Shown: positions 1 through 9,639, numbered from the stretch's first letter. The stretch: 64,000 nt of DNA from Bacteroidetes bacterium 2013_40CM_41_45 (GCA_002215675.1 NGFH01000001.1:248001-312000); one strand, 5' to 3'. The notes: generated by a model not told the origin, from the sequence alone. A program made the numbers and translations.

Positions 1-432
1 TGACATGGAAAGAGATTCTGATAATAGTACGATGGTCCATCCCAATATATTCCACCAGGACATAAGCATATAAATGCAAATTATCAGTAAATATTTTAAG
101 GATATTTTTTCAACAAAAAGCAAAAGAGAGTTTACGAGAAAAAAAATACTGAATACATAAATTAACTTTTGTATTTGAATAATAATATCCGGATTACTAT
201 TGGCTACCTTATAAAATAACGGGACAGTAAAAGGGCGTGGAAAAAACCCCGGGCTTATATGCGGAGCATAAAGGTCTTTATCAAAGAACGATCTTTGAGA
301 TTGTTCTAAATAATCCCAGGGGTCAGAAAGCCAACTCCATGACGGAGGGTTCCACGGTATTAGTAAAATAAGAAAAAGAGTTATAGAGAAAAATAAGAAA
401 TTAACATTTAAAGAATAATCTTTTATCAACAT
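1..432 (-). CDS. Multi-pass membrane protein, N-terminal part (runs off window)
   Basis: An open frame starts at an ATG whose first base is 432 and stays open for 144 codons to the window edge, so only the N-terminus is present. The protein starts MLIKDYSLNVNFLFFS and has a hydrophobic segment at about residues 10-27. A polar stretch with SDPWDYLEQSQRSFF follows, then further hydrophobic segments from about residue 85 on. A first transmembrane helix followed by an acidic/aromatic loop is the layout of GT-C membrane glycosyltransferases and related polysaccharide proteins, but I cannot name a family. It lies 39 bp downstream of a broken GT2 glycosyltransferase tail on the same strand. The base composition is AT-rich like the genes up to about 4.9 kb. 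Confidence 0.75.
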   Translation of the reverse strand, partial: MLIKDYSLNVNFLFFSITLFLILLIPWNPPSWSWLSDPWDYLEQSQRSFFDKDLYAPHISPGFFPRPFTVPLFYKVANSNPDIIIQIQKLIYVFSIFFLVNSLLLFVEKISLKYLLIICIYMLMSWWNILGWTIVLLSESLSMS

Positions 433-471
433 ATAAAATGTTCCGGGGTTTAAATATAGTAAAAAGAAACA

Positions 472-597
472 TCAATTAAATCTAAATATTCCGTACTTAA
501 AAATCGTCCACAAAATTTTTAAACACTCTGATGTTCTGTTTTTTTACCCTCTCCCTCATTGCGAAGGAAATATTTTACAGCATTGATGAAACTTTCT
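472..597 (-). pseudogene. Frameshifted 3' remnant of a GT2 glycosyltransferase gene
   Basis: Read on the minus strand, this segment gives VKYFLRNEGEGKK in one frame and then RTSECLKILWTIFKYGI in the next, ending at TGA (472-474). The intact GT2 gene at 2533-3246 ends with VKYFPRREGEGKKLRTSDGL and then KILWTIFKYGIVRMN, so this is a diverged copy of its last 40 or so codons with a frameshift after the GKK. The DNA similarity fades near 597, and the catalytic N-terminal two thirds is missing. It precedes a membrane protein gene (1-432) just as the intact GT2 gene precedes the membrane protein gene at 719-2506, which suggests duplication of a two-gene module. The 120 bp between 598 and 718 shows no gene. 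Confidence 0.8.
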
Positions 598-718
598 CCT
601 AACTTTGTTTTTTAGCGGGCACTTAAGTAGACCGGATTATGAAAATGCAACAGTGGGCTTGCCGGAAAGAGAATTGAAATACGATTGAGAGAGTATCAAA
701 AATTAAAATAGGCTCATA

Positions 719-2506
719 TCAATCAGGTGAAACACCTTTGAATAAGGTAACTTTTAAATCCGAAATATTAATTAATCTTTTCTGCACATTCCAGAAGTAA
801 ATACATATATTTTTAGTTTCCTTCGGAACAATCTCAACATATTGCTTACGGTGTATAAAACCAACTTTACGAACATCCGACCTTGCCTTTTGTAAATCTA
901 AAGCATCATACGATAAGGAATTACCCTTTTCATCTTTTAATTCTGTAACTATCCAACACTTCAGAGGAAATCGGTCTGCCTGCACTTTAAATGTAACATC
1001 AAAACAAAACGGATAGTCAATAAATGTATCTGCCGGAGCAGTAATGATTGATAAATACTCTTCAGAACTATTATGGGTATCACCAGGGTAAATACCTGAC
1101 GGTTTCCATTCTATTAATTTTCTTCGCCGCATTAATGTAACCCCCGTCTGCCTTTCGCATAGCACCGTATCATATTCTATAGGTGAGATATGATCCCATT
1201 TATTAATAATTAAAAAGTCAGCTACGTTACTTGGTGCTATACTTCCTTGTGCGGTGTTAAGAACACCTCCATTATGAAAACCATAATAATTAAGCACATT
1301 TACCAGTATGGGGTTACCTGAAATAGTGGGCAGAGAGCCGGTTTGTGTTTGTGTCTGAATCAATTTTTTATAAAATGAATAAGGGGCAGATTCATTTATC
1401 CAAGCAGGAACAAAGCTGACATTAAGAGTTCGCACTAATTGCATTATAAATAAAAGTGAAATGAGAACAGGAAAAACTAAAAGTGCTTTGAAATTAACAG
1501 CGTCAATGGAAAAGAAAAATGGTATAAAAAATAAAATAAAAAAATGCAATGCAGTTCTGTTTTGAGGATAGTTTACTCCGTATTTGGTATGTAGCAACAC
1601 CGTGCCTATTATAGTGCCCCACAGAAGAAACTGGCTTAACAGGAGATAGATGTTGAGACGTTTGACAACCAGTGAATAAATGCTGGCCGCTATATAAGCG
1701 GTAAAAAGAATGATAAAGATTTTTGTTGCAAGTATGTATGAACCTGAAAATTCATTTATCAAATGTATAATCACAGACTGGATAAAATCGGAGCTTGCAC
1801 CATGGTAAAGATGTCCGCCATTTTTCAAGGCAATGCTGTATTCTATCGCATAAAATAACGGAATCAAAAAAAGAGAAATAATAAAAAAAACATCTACCGC
1901 GGTTCGTTTAAAATTCCTTGACTTATTAGCCCGCTTAATAAATAAAATTATGAAAATGCCTCCTAAAATAAGGACAAGAACCATCAAAGCTAAATTTGAC
2001 CACAGCGCAAGTGATATTAGAAAGAATCCGAGCAGTAAATTTTTTGACGCACCAGAACCGCTATAAGAAAATAAATTATAAATACCTCCCAGTAAAAAAG
2101 CCATTGACATTCCATAACCGCGGCTTAATGAAAAAAATTCGATAAAATATAAAGAGGCAACCATGGTAATAAACCAGCATATACCAACTAATTTTTTCTG
2201 AAACATATTCTGTATTTTCCAGGCATAGTATAGATATAGAATAAAGCATAGGACATTAGGTAATCGTAAAACAATCATTGACTCTCCAAACAATTTGAAG
2301 AATAAATGGCTGAATAGAGAATTTATTACATGGTTATTTGCATCCAAATGAGCATAGAATGGTTGAAAAGATCCGGTCTGGATGTATGCGAAAAACGTAT
2401 TTAACTCATCTCCATAAGGCGGCACGTAAATAGCCCTGAGCAAAACATAAATAAAAACTGCAATTGATATAATTAATGGCAGTCTTAGTCGGATGAAATC
2501 ATTCAT
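719..2506 (-). CDS. GT-C-type membrane glycosyltransferase-like protein
   Basis: 595 residues, with about ten hydrophobic segments in the first 375 residues and a soluble C-terminal part of about 220 residues. The first helix (about 10-26) is followed by an outside loop with PPYGDELNTFFAY. An acidic pair in the first loop is typical of GT-C enzymes (PMT/ArnT/GT39 type), which use a polyprenyl-phosphate sugar donor. This family placement is an inference from topology only. The C-terminal region could be a beta-sandwich facing the periplasm. It lies 26 bp downstream of a GT2 enzyme of the dolichyl-phosphate-sugar-synthase type, which could make the donor. The pair reads as an operon. Base composition is AT-rich compared with the genes after 5 kb. 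Confidence 0.7.
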   Translation of the reverse strand: MNDFIRLRLPLIISIAVFIYVLLRAIYVPPYGDELNTFFAYIQTGSFQPFYAHLDANNHVINSLFSHLFFKLFGESMIVLRLPNVLCFILYLYYAWKIQNMFQKKLVGICWFITMVASLYFIEFFSLSRGYGMSMAFLLGGIYNLFSYSGSGASKNLLLGFFLISLALWSNLALMVLVLILGGIFIILFIKRANKSRNFKRTAVDVFFIISLFLIPLFYAIEYSIALKNGGHLYHGASSDFIQSVIIHLINEFSGSYILATKIFIILFTAYIAASIYSLVVKRLNIYLLLSQFLLWGTIIGTVLLHTKYGVNYPQNRTALHFFILFFIPFFFSIDAVNFKALLVFPVLISLLFIMQLVRTLNVSFVPAWINESAPYSFYKKLIQTQTQTGSLPTISGNPILVNVLNYYGFHNGGVLNTAQGSIAPSNVADFLIINKWDHISPIEYDTVLCERQTGVTLMRRRKLIEWKPSGIYPGDTHNSSEEYLSIITAPADTFIDYPFCFDVTFKVQADRFPLKCWIVTELKDEKGNSLSYDALDLQKARSDVRKVGFIHRKQYVEIVPKETKNICIYFWNVQKRLINISDLKVTLFKGVSPD

Positions 2507-2532
2507 AAAACTGCATATTTTTATATAAATGT

Positions 2533-3246
2533 TTAGTTCATTCTCACTATCCCATACTTAAAAATCGTCCAGAGGATTTTCAAACCGTCTGATGTTCTAA
2601 GTTTTTTTCCTTCGCCTTCTCTGCGCGGAAAATATTTTACCGGCACTTCCGCAACGTTATTTCGCTTATCGCGCAGCGCCTTGATGATGAGCTCTGCCTC
2701 AAAACCAAAACGGTTTTCCTTGAGCCTGATTCTGTTGTATAGCGAGCGCGTGAAAAGTTTATAGCCACAGGCCATATCCGTGAGGCGAACGTTGATGAGA
2801 ACGGAAGTTAAAAAAGTGAAAAAACGGTTTACCATATACCTCCTGTACGAAGCAAGCGGCCGTACCAATCCATGCAGATAGCGCGAGCCGTTGACAAATT
2901 CAACATTAAGTTCGTGCATGGCATTCAGCATTGAAGGAATATCACTTGGAGAAAGCTCAAGGTCTGCATCCTGGATAAGAATCACATCGCCTGATGATTT
3001 TTCAATTCCTGTTTTTACCGCTCTGCCTTTACCCATATTTTTTTCGTGGTGCAGTAAAATAATTTCGGGATATTGAAGCCGGTATTGCTGAACATTTTTT
3101 AATGAAGCATCAGCAGAGCAATCATCTACTACAATGATTTCCTTGTCGTCTACAAATGAAGGAAGAGAAATTTTCCGAAGATGGTCCAGCACAGAAAGAA
3201 CTGTATCAGGTTCGTTATATAAGGGCACTATGATACTTAATTTCAT
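2533..3246 (-). CDS. GT2 family glycosyltransferase (dolichyl-phosphate glucosyl/mannosyltransferase type)
   Basis: 237 residues, a single GT-A domain. It opens with MKLSIIVPLYNEPDTV, the classical GT2 start, and shows the nucleotide-binding DDCSAD at about 41-46. DADLELSP at about 93-100 is the metal-binding D-x-D region, and MACGYKLF and RFGFEAELIIKAL follow in the C-terminal half. This spacing matches enzymes that transfer glucose or mannose from a nucleotide sugar to a polyprenyl phosphate (Alg5/DPM1-like). There is no C-terminal membrane anchor, so it would be cytosolic or peripheral. It is the first gene of a minus-strand pair with the membrane protein at 719-2506. A broken second copy of its 3' end lies at 472-597. 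Confidence 0.88.
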   Translation of the reverse strand: MKLSIIVPLYNEPDTVLSVLDHLRKISLPSFVDDKEIIVVDDCSADASLKNVQQYRLQYPEIILLHHEKNMGKGRAVKTGIEKSSGDVILIQDADLELSPSDIPSMLNAMHELNVEFVNGSRYLHGLVRPLASYRRYMVNRFFTFLTSVLINVRLTDMACGYKLFTRSLYNRIRLKENRFGFEAELIIKALRDKRNNVAEVPVKYFPRREGEGKKLRTSDGLKILWTIFKYGIVRMN

Positions 3247-3303
3247 CCGGGGCTAAAATAAAAATGCAATATAGAACTTTCCTTTATCAGAGAAAATTCT
3301 TTC

Positions 3304-3311
3304 TACCTTTG
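3304..3311 (+). promoter_or_regulatory. Putative Bacteroidota -7 promoter element
   Basis: TACCTTTG fits the TAnnTTTG -7 consensus. It lies 87 bp before the GTG start of the membrane protein at 3399 and in the gap between two divergent genes. No good -33 TTG is visible at the usual distance. Confidence 0.35.
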
Positions 3312-3398
3312 AAATAAATTCATGCCGGGTTTAATTTTAAAAGAATTAAAAGTCCGGGTAATTTCAATACCTGTCGTTTCTGAACCATTTCAATCGCT

Positions 3399-4898
3399 GT
3401 GAGCTTTAAAATTATTCCCGAGAAGGATAAGGTTCTTTTTTTGTCAGGAGTGATGCTGATTACATTATTTTCCTTTTACTTCTACGCACCTTGCTTTTTT
3501 GGTTTTTTTAATTCCGACCATGCTATTCACGTTCTTATGAGCCTGAACTTTACCTGGCCAAGGGATGTTTATTTCTGGGGACAGAACCGGCTGGGAAGCT
3601 TTATGCCAATGGTTTCTCATGCATTGATTAAATGTATTCCTGTCCATCCATTGTATGTTTGTTCGGTTGTACAGTATCTTCTTCTTGTCATACCTGCTTT
3701 TATAATATCAGGAATTTTAAAAAATGTATGGTTGAAACTTGCCATATTCGCTCTTATTTTAATTCCTGTAAACGAATATAATGCGCTTCTTTATCTGGGA
3801 CATCCTTATGCCTCCGGCTTATTTTGCGGGGTCATGTTTTTGGTTTTCAGCAACAGTTTTCTCTCTCAAATTCGTTCCACGGAGAATAATTTTAAAAAGA
3901 ATTTAAAGCTGTGGGGTTCTTTGGTTCTGGCACAACTATTTCTTTTTTTAAGTGTATGGATTTCTGAATTTAACGTGTTATTAATAATCATTCCCGGCAT
4001 TTTATTTTTTCAGAGTGCTAAACATTCCGTGCGGCACTTAGATAAAAAATTTATTTTCTTCTTGCTGGCTGAAGCTGTGGTTTTTTTAATTATTGCAATT
4101 AATACTTTCAGAGAATTTAAATCGCACGCTCCCGCAGATAATGTATACGACAAAATATTTATAACGGACACGAGCTCTATTGTTCAGCAATTTAATTTTT
4201 TATTGAGAAAAATTGCCGATACCTGGTTATTTCGCGATGGTAAAATCGTTGAGAATTTATTTTATTATCTCTTCCTGCTTTTTATTATTGCCCTGTTATT
4301 TATAAGAAAAACAAGAGAGGAACCCATTAATAAATGGATTACTCCTTTGGCTGTATTCGCTATTACAGGAATAATTTTTCTGTTCTTTTCGTTGTGGAAT
4401 TTACGCAGCGAGTACAGCCCGCGTTACCATATACCGGTTTATATTGCAGCAACAATATTTTTTGTTTTGCTTTTTGATTCAAAGTTCAATAAGAAAATTT
4501 CAGCCCTTTTTACAATTTCCCTTTTTGCCATATCTGTGATGTTTTGCTACTTGACCTTGATACGTCATGAAAGGCGTACGCCATTTGAGCGGTACGGTGA
4601 ATTTGCAAGCCTGCCAAGAGGAACCTTAATTGCAGGTTATTGGGAAACGTATGTCATCTGTTCTGTAGCATGTTATAACCTTCAGCCGTTACCCTTTCAG
4701 CAGCATATGGTAAGGAACTGGGGATGGCGTGATGCACTTTTGGCGGAAAAAAATTTTTATTTCATTGACACACCCGATTTCAGGGAATACAGTACCGGAA
4801 ACTTCATCAGACAGTTTGATACTGATTTTATTTTTACAGGGAAAATATATCATTGCAACAATATTTCTGTTTTGCTTTATTATAAAAAGGCTGATTAA
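3399..4898 (+). CDS. Multi-pass membrane protein, glycosyltransferase-like, unknown substrate
   Basis: 499 residues with about ten predicted transmembrane helices and short loops. The first helix (about 12-30) leads into FNSDHAIHVLM, an acidic loop like that of GT-C glycosyltransferases. A soluble tail of about 110 residues ends the protein. The start used is a GTG; the first in-frame ATG would be residue 18, inside the first helix. A 26-codon reading frame starting at ATG 3322 ends at a TGA that overlaps this GTG, which might allow coupling but is unproven. It is divergent from the GT2 gene and belongs to the same AT-rich cell-surface patch. I do not recognise a named family. Confidence 0.7.
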   Translation: MSFKIIPEKDKVLFLSGVMLITLFSFYFYAPCFFGFFNSDHAIHVLMSLNFTWPRDVYFWGQNRLGSFMPMVSHALIKCIPVHPLYVCSVVQYLLLVIPAFIISGILKNVWLKLAIFALILIPVNEYNALLYLGHPYASGLFCGVMFLVFSNSFLSQIRSTENNFKKNLKLWGSLVLAQLFLFLSVWISEFNVLLIIIPGILFFQSAKHSVRHLDKKFIFFLLAEAVVFLIIAINTFREFKSHAPADNVYDKIFITDTSSIVQQFNFLLRKIADTWLFRDGKIVENLFYYLFLLFIIALLFIRKTREEPINKWITPLAVFAITGIIFLFFSLWNLRSEYSPRYHIPVYIAATIFFVLLFDSKFNKKISALFTISLFAISVMFCYLTLIRHERRTPFERYGEFASLPRGTLIAGYWETYVICSVACYNLQPLPFQQHMVRNWGWRDALLAEKNFYFIDTPDFREYSTGNFIRQFDTDFIFTGKIYHCNNISVLLYYKKAD

Positions 4899-4972
4899 GG
4901 GCAACGAAAAAAATTCTGTATACAAATCAATAGTTGTTATTTTTTATCGCTACAAAACAAATCATCTTATAA

Positions 4973-7021
4973 ATGAAACTAAAAAACTATGTTCTTGGCA
5001 AATGGGTAGAAGGCGAAGGAAGCGGAACTCCTTTATTCAATGCTGTAACGGGTGAGCAAATTGCCGAGGCCACAACCCAGGGCATTGATTTTAAAGCAGC
5101 GCTTGAATATGGACGCAGCGTTGGCTCAACCAATCTCAGAAAAATGACATTCCATCAGCGCGCCCGCATGCTGAAAGCACTGGCACTGTACCTGAATGAA
5201 AAGAAAGATATTTTCTACCAGCTTTCGTATGCCACGGGAGCAACCAAATCTGATTCGTGGGTTGATATTGAAGGTGGCATTGGAAACCTTTTTGTGTATG
5301 CGAGTAAAGGCAGGCGCGAGCTTCCTGACGAGCCATTTTATGTTGACGGCAAGCCGGAAATGATTTCGAAGCAGGGAACATTTATCGGGCAACATATTTG
5401 TGTTCCTCTTGAAGGAATTGCCGTGCATATTAACGCGTTTAACTTTCCCTGCTGGGGAATGCTGGAAAAACTTGCTGTGAATTTTCTGGCCGGTGTACCA
5501 GCTATTGTAAAGCCGGCAACGGTTACATCATTCCTTACAGAACTGATGGTCCGCGAAATCATCGCTTCAAAAATTCTTCCTGAAGGAGCACTTCAATTAC
5601 TCTGTGGCAGCGTAGGGGATTTGCTGCAACATGTTACATGCCAGGATGTGGTAACATTTACCGGCTCCGCTGTAACCGGAAAAAAACTCAAGACGATGCC
5701 GTCCATTATCGATAATTCTGTTCGCTTTAATATGGAAGCCGATTCTCTTAACTGTTCAATTTTGGGAACAGATGCAAAACCTGATTCTGAAATTTTCAAA
5801 TTGTTTATCAAAGAAGTATCAAGGGAAATGACGCTCAAGTCAGGGCAGCGGTGCACCGCGATTCGAAGGGCAATTGTTCCAGAACATCTTGTGCAGCCGG
5901 TTATTGAAGCGTTATCCGCCCGCTTGAAAACAGCAACGCTGGGTAATCCACAAACTGAAGGTGTCCGCATGGGGCCGCTGGTAAGCAAAGAGCAGGTGAG
6001 TGATGTGAAAGCAAAAGTGAAAGAGCTGATGACAGGTTGCGAAGTTGCATATGGTGACCTGGAAAATTTTGAAGTAGTGGGAGCAGACAAAGAGCGCGGA
6101 GCATTTCTTGCTTCCATGCTTTTGTATTGTGGCAATCCGTTCAATAAAAAACAGCCGCATGAAATAGAAGCATTTGGCCCCGTCAGCACGGTGATGCCAT
6201 ATAAGACGCTTGCAGATGCTTGCCAGCTTGCAAAAATGGGGAAGGGCAGTTTGTGCGGTTCTGTTTTTACCAATGACGATAGCATCGCAACAGAAATTGT
6301 AATGGGAAGTGCAAGCATGCATGGACGGTTGATGCTTATTAATACTTCTTCGGCCGGTGAATCAACGGGGCACGGTTCCCCGCTTGCACACCTGGTGCAT
6401 GGTGGCCCGGGCAGGGCAGGAGGCGGCGAAGAGATGGGAGGCGTTCGCGGAATATTTCATTACATGCAACGCACCGCATTGCAGGGTTCTCCTACCACGC
6501 TCACTAAAATTACTAATGTGTATCAACCTAAAGCTGAACAAAAAATTGATAAGGTGCATCCGTTCAGAAAACATTTTGAAGAACTGCAAATAGGAGATAC
6601 ACTTATAACAGGCAAGCACACAGTTACGCTTAAAAACATTGAGGACTTTGCAGAACTAAGCGGAGATAAATTCTACGCTCACATGGATGAAAATTCTCTT
6701 GAAGGAACCATCTTTACAGAAAGGGTAGCGCATGGGTATTACATTCTTTCGCGCGCGGCCGGCTTATTTGTGGACCCGCCTAAAGGACCTGTGTTGCTGA
6801 ACTATGGTATTGAAGAATGCCGGTTTACAAAGCCGGTGTATCCCGGAGCGGAGATTGGCGTTCGATTTACCTGTAAAGAAAAAATTGACCAGGAAAAAAG
6901 AACTCCCGAAGATGTGGCGAAAGGAATTGTGAAATGGCTGGTAGATGTTTATGACCAAACCGGCGACACGGTAGCCATTGCCACTATTCTGACTATGGTG
7001 AAAAAGAAAAACCAGAGCTGA
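4973..7021 (+). CDS. paaZ: PaaZ-type bifunctional aldehyde dehydrogenase / enoyl-CoA hydratase
   Basis: 682 residues, the full length of PaaZ. Residues about 1-520 form an aldehyde dehydrogenase domain with the general base Glu255 (in FNMEADSLN) and the nucleophile Cys294 (in SGQRCTAIRR). Residues about 535-680 form a MaoC-like hot-dog domain with FAELSGDKFYAHMDE and ERVAHGYYILS. In the phenylacetyl-CoA pathway the MaoC part hydrolyses oxepin-CoA to the ring-opened aldehyde, and the dehydrogenase part oxidises that aldehyde with NADP+. No other paa gene is in the window, so this copy stands alone here. The gene starts at ATG 4973 and is convergent with the protease gene, with only 2 bp between them. 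Confidence 0.93.
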   Translation: MKLKNYVLGKWVEGEGSGTPLFNAVTGEQIAEATTQGIDFKAALEYGRSVGSTNLRKMTFHQRARMLKALALYLNEKKDIFYQLSYATGATKSDSWVDIEGGIGNLFVYASKGRRELPDEPFYVDGKPEMISKQGTFIGQHICVPLEGIAVHINAFNFPCWGMLEKLAVNFLAGVPAIVKPATVTSFLTELMVREIIASKILPEGALQLLCGSVGDLLQHVTCQDVVTFTGSAVTGKKLKTMPSIIDNSVRFNMEADSLNCSILGTDAKPDSEIFKLFIKEVSREMTLKSGQRCTAIRRAIVPEHLVQPVIEALSARLKTATLGNPQTEGVRMGPLVSKEQVSDVKAKVKELMTGCEVAYGDLENFEVVGADKERGAFLASMLLYCGNPFNKKQPHEIEAFGPVSTVMPYKTLADACQLAKMGKGSLCGSVFTNDDSIATEIVMGSASMHGRLMLINTSSAGESTGHGSPLAHLVHGGPGRAGGGEEMGGVRGIFHYMQRTALQGSPTTLTKITNVYQPKAEQKIDKVHPFRKHFEELQIGDTLITGKHTVTLKNIEDFAELSGDKFYAHMDENSLEGTIFTERVAHGYYILSRAAGLFVDPPKGPVLLNYGIEECRFTKPVYPGAEIGVRFTCKEKIDQEKRTPEDVAKGIVKWLVDVYDQTGDTVAIATILTMVKKKNQS

Positions 7022-7023
7022 AT

Positions 7024-9522
7024 TTAATCAGTCAAAATAATTTTTTTTACTACCGTATTATCCTTGTCAGAGAAATGGAGGAAATACACTCCTTTAGAAA
7101 GCGAGCTGAAATTTTTATTTATGGTACGTTCCTTCGCTGCATCCAGAATCTCTGAAAAAACTTTTTGTCCGTAGGAATTATATAAATTCAGGGTTACCTT
7201 TCCGCTTATAACATCATCAAAATCAATTTGAATATTTCCATCGGACGGATTGGGGAAAATATTCACGAAAGAATTTTCTAATGCCAACTCATTGATTCCT
7301 ACGTCAAGGATTCCATGCAGGATATTTATATTGTCTATGAAGAGGTTGTTGCCGTTTGCGCTTTTGTTTTCAAACTGGATTAAAACCTTTGACACTCCTG
7401 CAAGCGCGTCTATATTTATAGAATCAGTCCTCCATTCTGTTGCAGCAGGTAAGAAAAATGATGTAACCATACCACCGCCATTCGTAGCAAGTCCCGCACG
7501 TCCCTTATTGTATATTCTTGTCCAGGATAATCCGCAATCTATGGAATAGCTTATAACAAGCGAGTCGTTATTTGTTGTAGTTCTTCTTGCATACGCAAGG
7601 TCAAAATACAATCGTAACGGAGAAGTGCTGGATGAAAAATTCAAATAGGGAGTAGTCAGGAAATCGCTTTGCCCGTTTCCTGCTGTATATTGAAAGTTAT
7701 TGACATAAGCGCATCCCGGTGAGCCGCCATACGCTCCGGCAGAAAGATGCCGCTGCCATTGATACCCGGCATCAGGGTTGATACGGGTCCAGTTAGTAGG
7801 GGGGAAGGTGGCATTCTGAAAACTCTGGGCAATGGGAAGATTAAAAGTGGTAGGAGATATCATTGTGAATGATGCTATAGCCGTGTCGTTTCCGGTATTC
7901 AAATCAGTGGAGCTATTGGGTGATGAAGCATAAACCGTGTACGTATGGGCTCCCGTTGTTGGATTTATCACCGGCAGAGTAATGGTTGCCGTTGCATTTG
8001 TTGCAAGGTTTCCTGACCATGAAGATGTTGTTACAGGATTGCTATCGAGTTGCCAATTAATAGTAGCAGAAGTAAGCGCAGTTGTGCCGCGGTTGCGAAG
8101 CAATACAGATGGTGTAATGGAAGAAGGGCAAGAGGCTGAATTGCAAACAGGATTTTGAATGGCCAAAACTTCAGCATCGAGTGAAGGCAAGGCAACATTT
8201 GGGTCATATCCATCCAGCACAGTGGCACATGTATTATCCGGGTCCAGCCAGTCTCGCAGGCGCAGTGAAGGCATGGAGCCGTTATTCCATGAAGTAGCAA
8301 ACTTTCCATAGAAATCTATCTGCTGAGATGCGGGCAAACCGCAGGCAGAAGACCCGCCAAACAATTGCCCTATAATATGGTGGTTCGGGTCGTATATCGG
8401 AGAACCGGAAGAACCCGGTTCTGTTGTTCCTATGGTCCATGGCCCCACTTGCCAGGTATCTGCACCATTCCACTGAGTAGAAACGGTCGGGTTGGGTGCA
8501 AAAGATATTTTTTTGATGTCTGCGCTGGGATGATGGATGCCGACAACGCTGGGGACTGTTGTGTTTACATTGGACCATCCCGAATAATAGACATTAAAGT
8601 TTGCCGGAGGAACGCTATTTATACGAACGAGTGAAAAATCAGAAGCGGGATTCGCAGCAACTTGGATGGCTCCGGATACAGAATTGGAACTTGGAGAGGA
8701 GGCGGGATTACTGCATGTAGCCGATTGCCAGTTAAAGCGAAAGACCCATGTACCGAAGCCGCTGCTGCCGCAGTGATTGGCTGTAAGTACATATGGAGTT
8801 CCATCCTGCCTCACGTTATTAACAAGCGAAGCAGAGCAGAATCCGTTTCCTCCGCTCACAAGCATGCAAACACTTTTTATTTCATTCGCCCAAGGCACAC
8901 CGGAGGGGCAGGCAACATTTACCTGGCACGAACCGGCATTTCCGAAAGCTCTTGAAACATAATCTGCCACTCCGCGATATGCATGCGTTACACGGAACAA
9001 TTCAAATGTTCCTACATGTGAAACTTCTTGCGGTTCATAATACTCGATGATGACGGACTCGCTTATAACAAGTTCAGTTGCAAATTCTCCGTCTTGCTGG
9101 TTGTTGGCTCTGGTGAATGCTCCCAATACATCTGAGCCATCAGGGCTATACACAAACATTTTAGCTCCTGCAGGGAGGTCAAAATTTTTGAATGCAAGAT
9201 TTATAGATAAAGCTCCTGCCGAACGGATACCAAGAAGCCATAACCTTCCTCCACCGGGCATGGCAATTTCTCTACCTGAATTTTGTTGCGTCAGTGATAC
9301 TTCATGATTAAATCCAAAACGCCACCAGCCCTTTTGCTGGTCGTTGATGGCGTCCTCAGTCTGCATTTGCTGCAGGTTGAAAGATGGCATGTTAACATAT
9401 GTAACCTGTGTAACAAGATTATTTGTTACGCCTATAGGAGTTCCGCCTTCGTTAATCTGAGCTTGCAGGTTTAACGCAGCTGCAATTAGAACTAAAATAA
9501 AAACTGTAATTTTTTGTTTCAT
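7024..9522 (-). CDS. Secreted lysyl-endopeptidase-like serine protease with type IX sorting domain
   Basis: 832 residues. A signal peptide covers about 1-21 (hydrophobic run, then LNLQAQ). The protease region, about 195-440, has a chymotrypsin-like triad: His250 in LTANHCGS, Asp295 in ASDFSLVRI, and Ser372 in EPGSSGSPIYD. Its cysteine-rich surroundings resemble Achromobacter protease I / lysyl endopeptidase (family S1). A CARDB-like segment (about 455-555) and a jelly-roll-like segment (about 560-740) follow. The last 80 residues contain IFPNPSDGNIQIDF and end KKIILTD, a type A sorting domain for export by the type IX system, whose core genes are at 48-54 kb. It is probably attached to the cell surface or released. 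A GNNLFIDNINI motif precedes the sorting domain. Confidence 0.9.
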   Translation of the reverse strand: MKQKITVFILVLIAAALNLQAQINEGGTPIGVTNNLVTQVTYVNMPSFNLQQMQTEDAINDQQKGWWRFGFNHEVSLTQQNSGREIAMPGGGRLWLLGIRSAGALSINLAFKNFDLPAGAKMFVYSPDGSDVLGAFTRANNQQDGEFATELVISESVIIEYYEPQEVSHVGTFELFRVTHAYRGVADYVSRAFGNAGSCQVNVACPSGVPWANEIKSVCMLVSGGNGFCSASLVNNVRQDGTPYVLTANHCGSSGFGTWVFRFNWQSATCSNPASSPSSNSVSGAIQVAANPASDFSLVRINSVPPANFNVYYSGWSNVNTTVPSVVGIHHPSADIKKISFAPNPTVSTQWNGADTWQVGPWTIGTTEPGSSGSPIYDPNHHIIGQLFGGSSACGLPASQQIDFYGKFATSWNNGSMPSLRLRDWLDPDNTCATVLDGYDPNVALPSLDAEVLAIQNPVCNSASCPSSITPSVLLRNRGTTALTSATINWQLDSNPVTTSSWSGNLATNATATITLPVINPTTGAHTYTVYASSPNSSTDLNTGNDTAIASFTMISPTTFNLPIAQSFQNATFPPTNWTRINPDAGYQWQRHLSAGAYGGSPGCAYVNNFQYTAGNGQSDFLTTPYLNFSSSTSPLRLYFDLAYARRTTTNNDSLVISYSIDCGLSWTRIYNKGRAGLATNGGGMVTSFFLPAATEWRTDSINIDALAGVSKVLIQFENKSANGNNLFIDNINILHGILDVGINELALENSFVNIFPNPSDGNIQIDFDDVISGKVTLNLYNSYGQKVFSEILDAAKERTINKNFSSLSKGVYFLHFSDKDNTVVKKIILTD

Positions 9523-9569
9523 TATTAATCAGAGTTGTTGATTTGGGATAGACTATTATTTCTGTCCGT

Positions 9570-9577
9570 CAAAGTTA
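9570..9577 (-). promoter_or_regulatory. Putative -7 promoter element of the protease gene
   Basis: On the minus strand this reads TAACTTTG, matching TAnnTTTG, 47 bp before the protease ATG. No clear -33 element is seen. Confidence 0.4.
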
Positions 9578-9639
9578 ACAATTAACTTTTTTGGTAGATT
9601 GGATTTTGCCCCGAAAAATAATGAACAAAACCCTGCAAA

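Noticed and set aside
3322-3402. A 26-codon leader peptide gene whose stop overlaps the GTG start at 3399
   Set aside because: It is too short to support from sequence alone, with no ribosome-binding site and no regulatory hairpin seen.
5593-6318. Long minus-strand open frame inside paaZ
   Set aside because: It is the antisense shadow of a strongly conserved two-domain enzyme and has no recognisable protein features.
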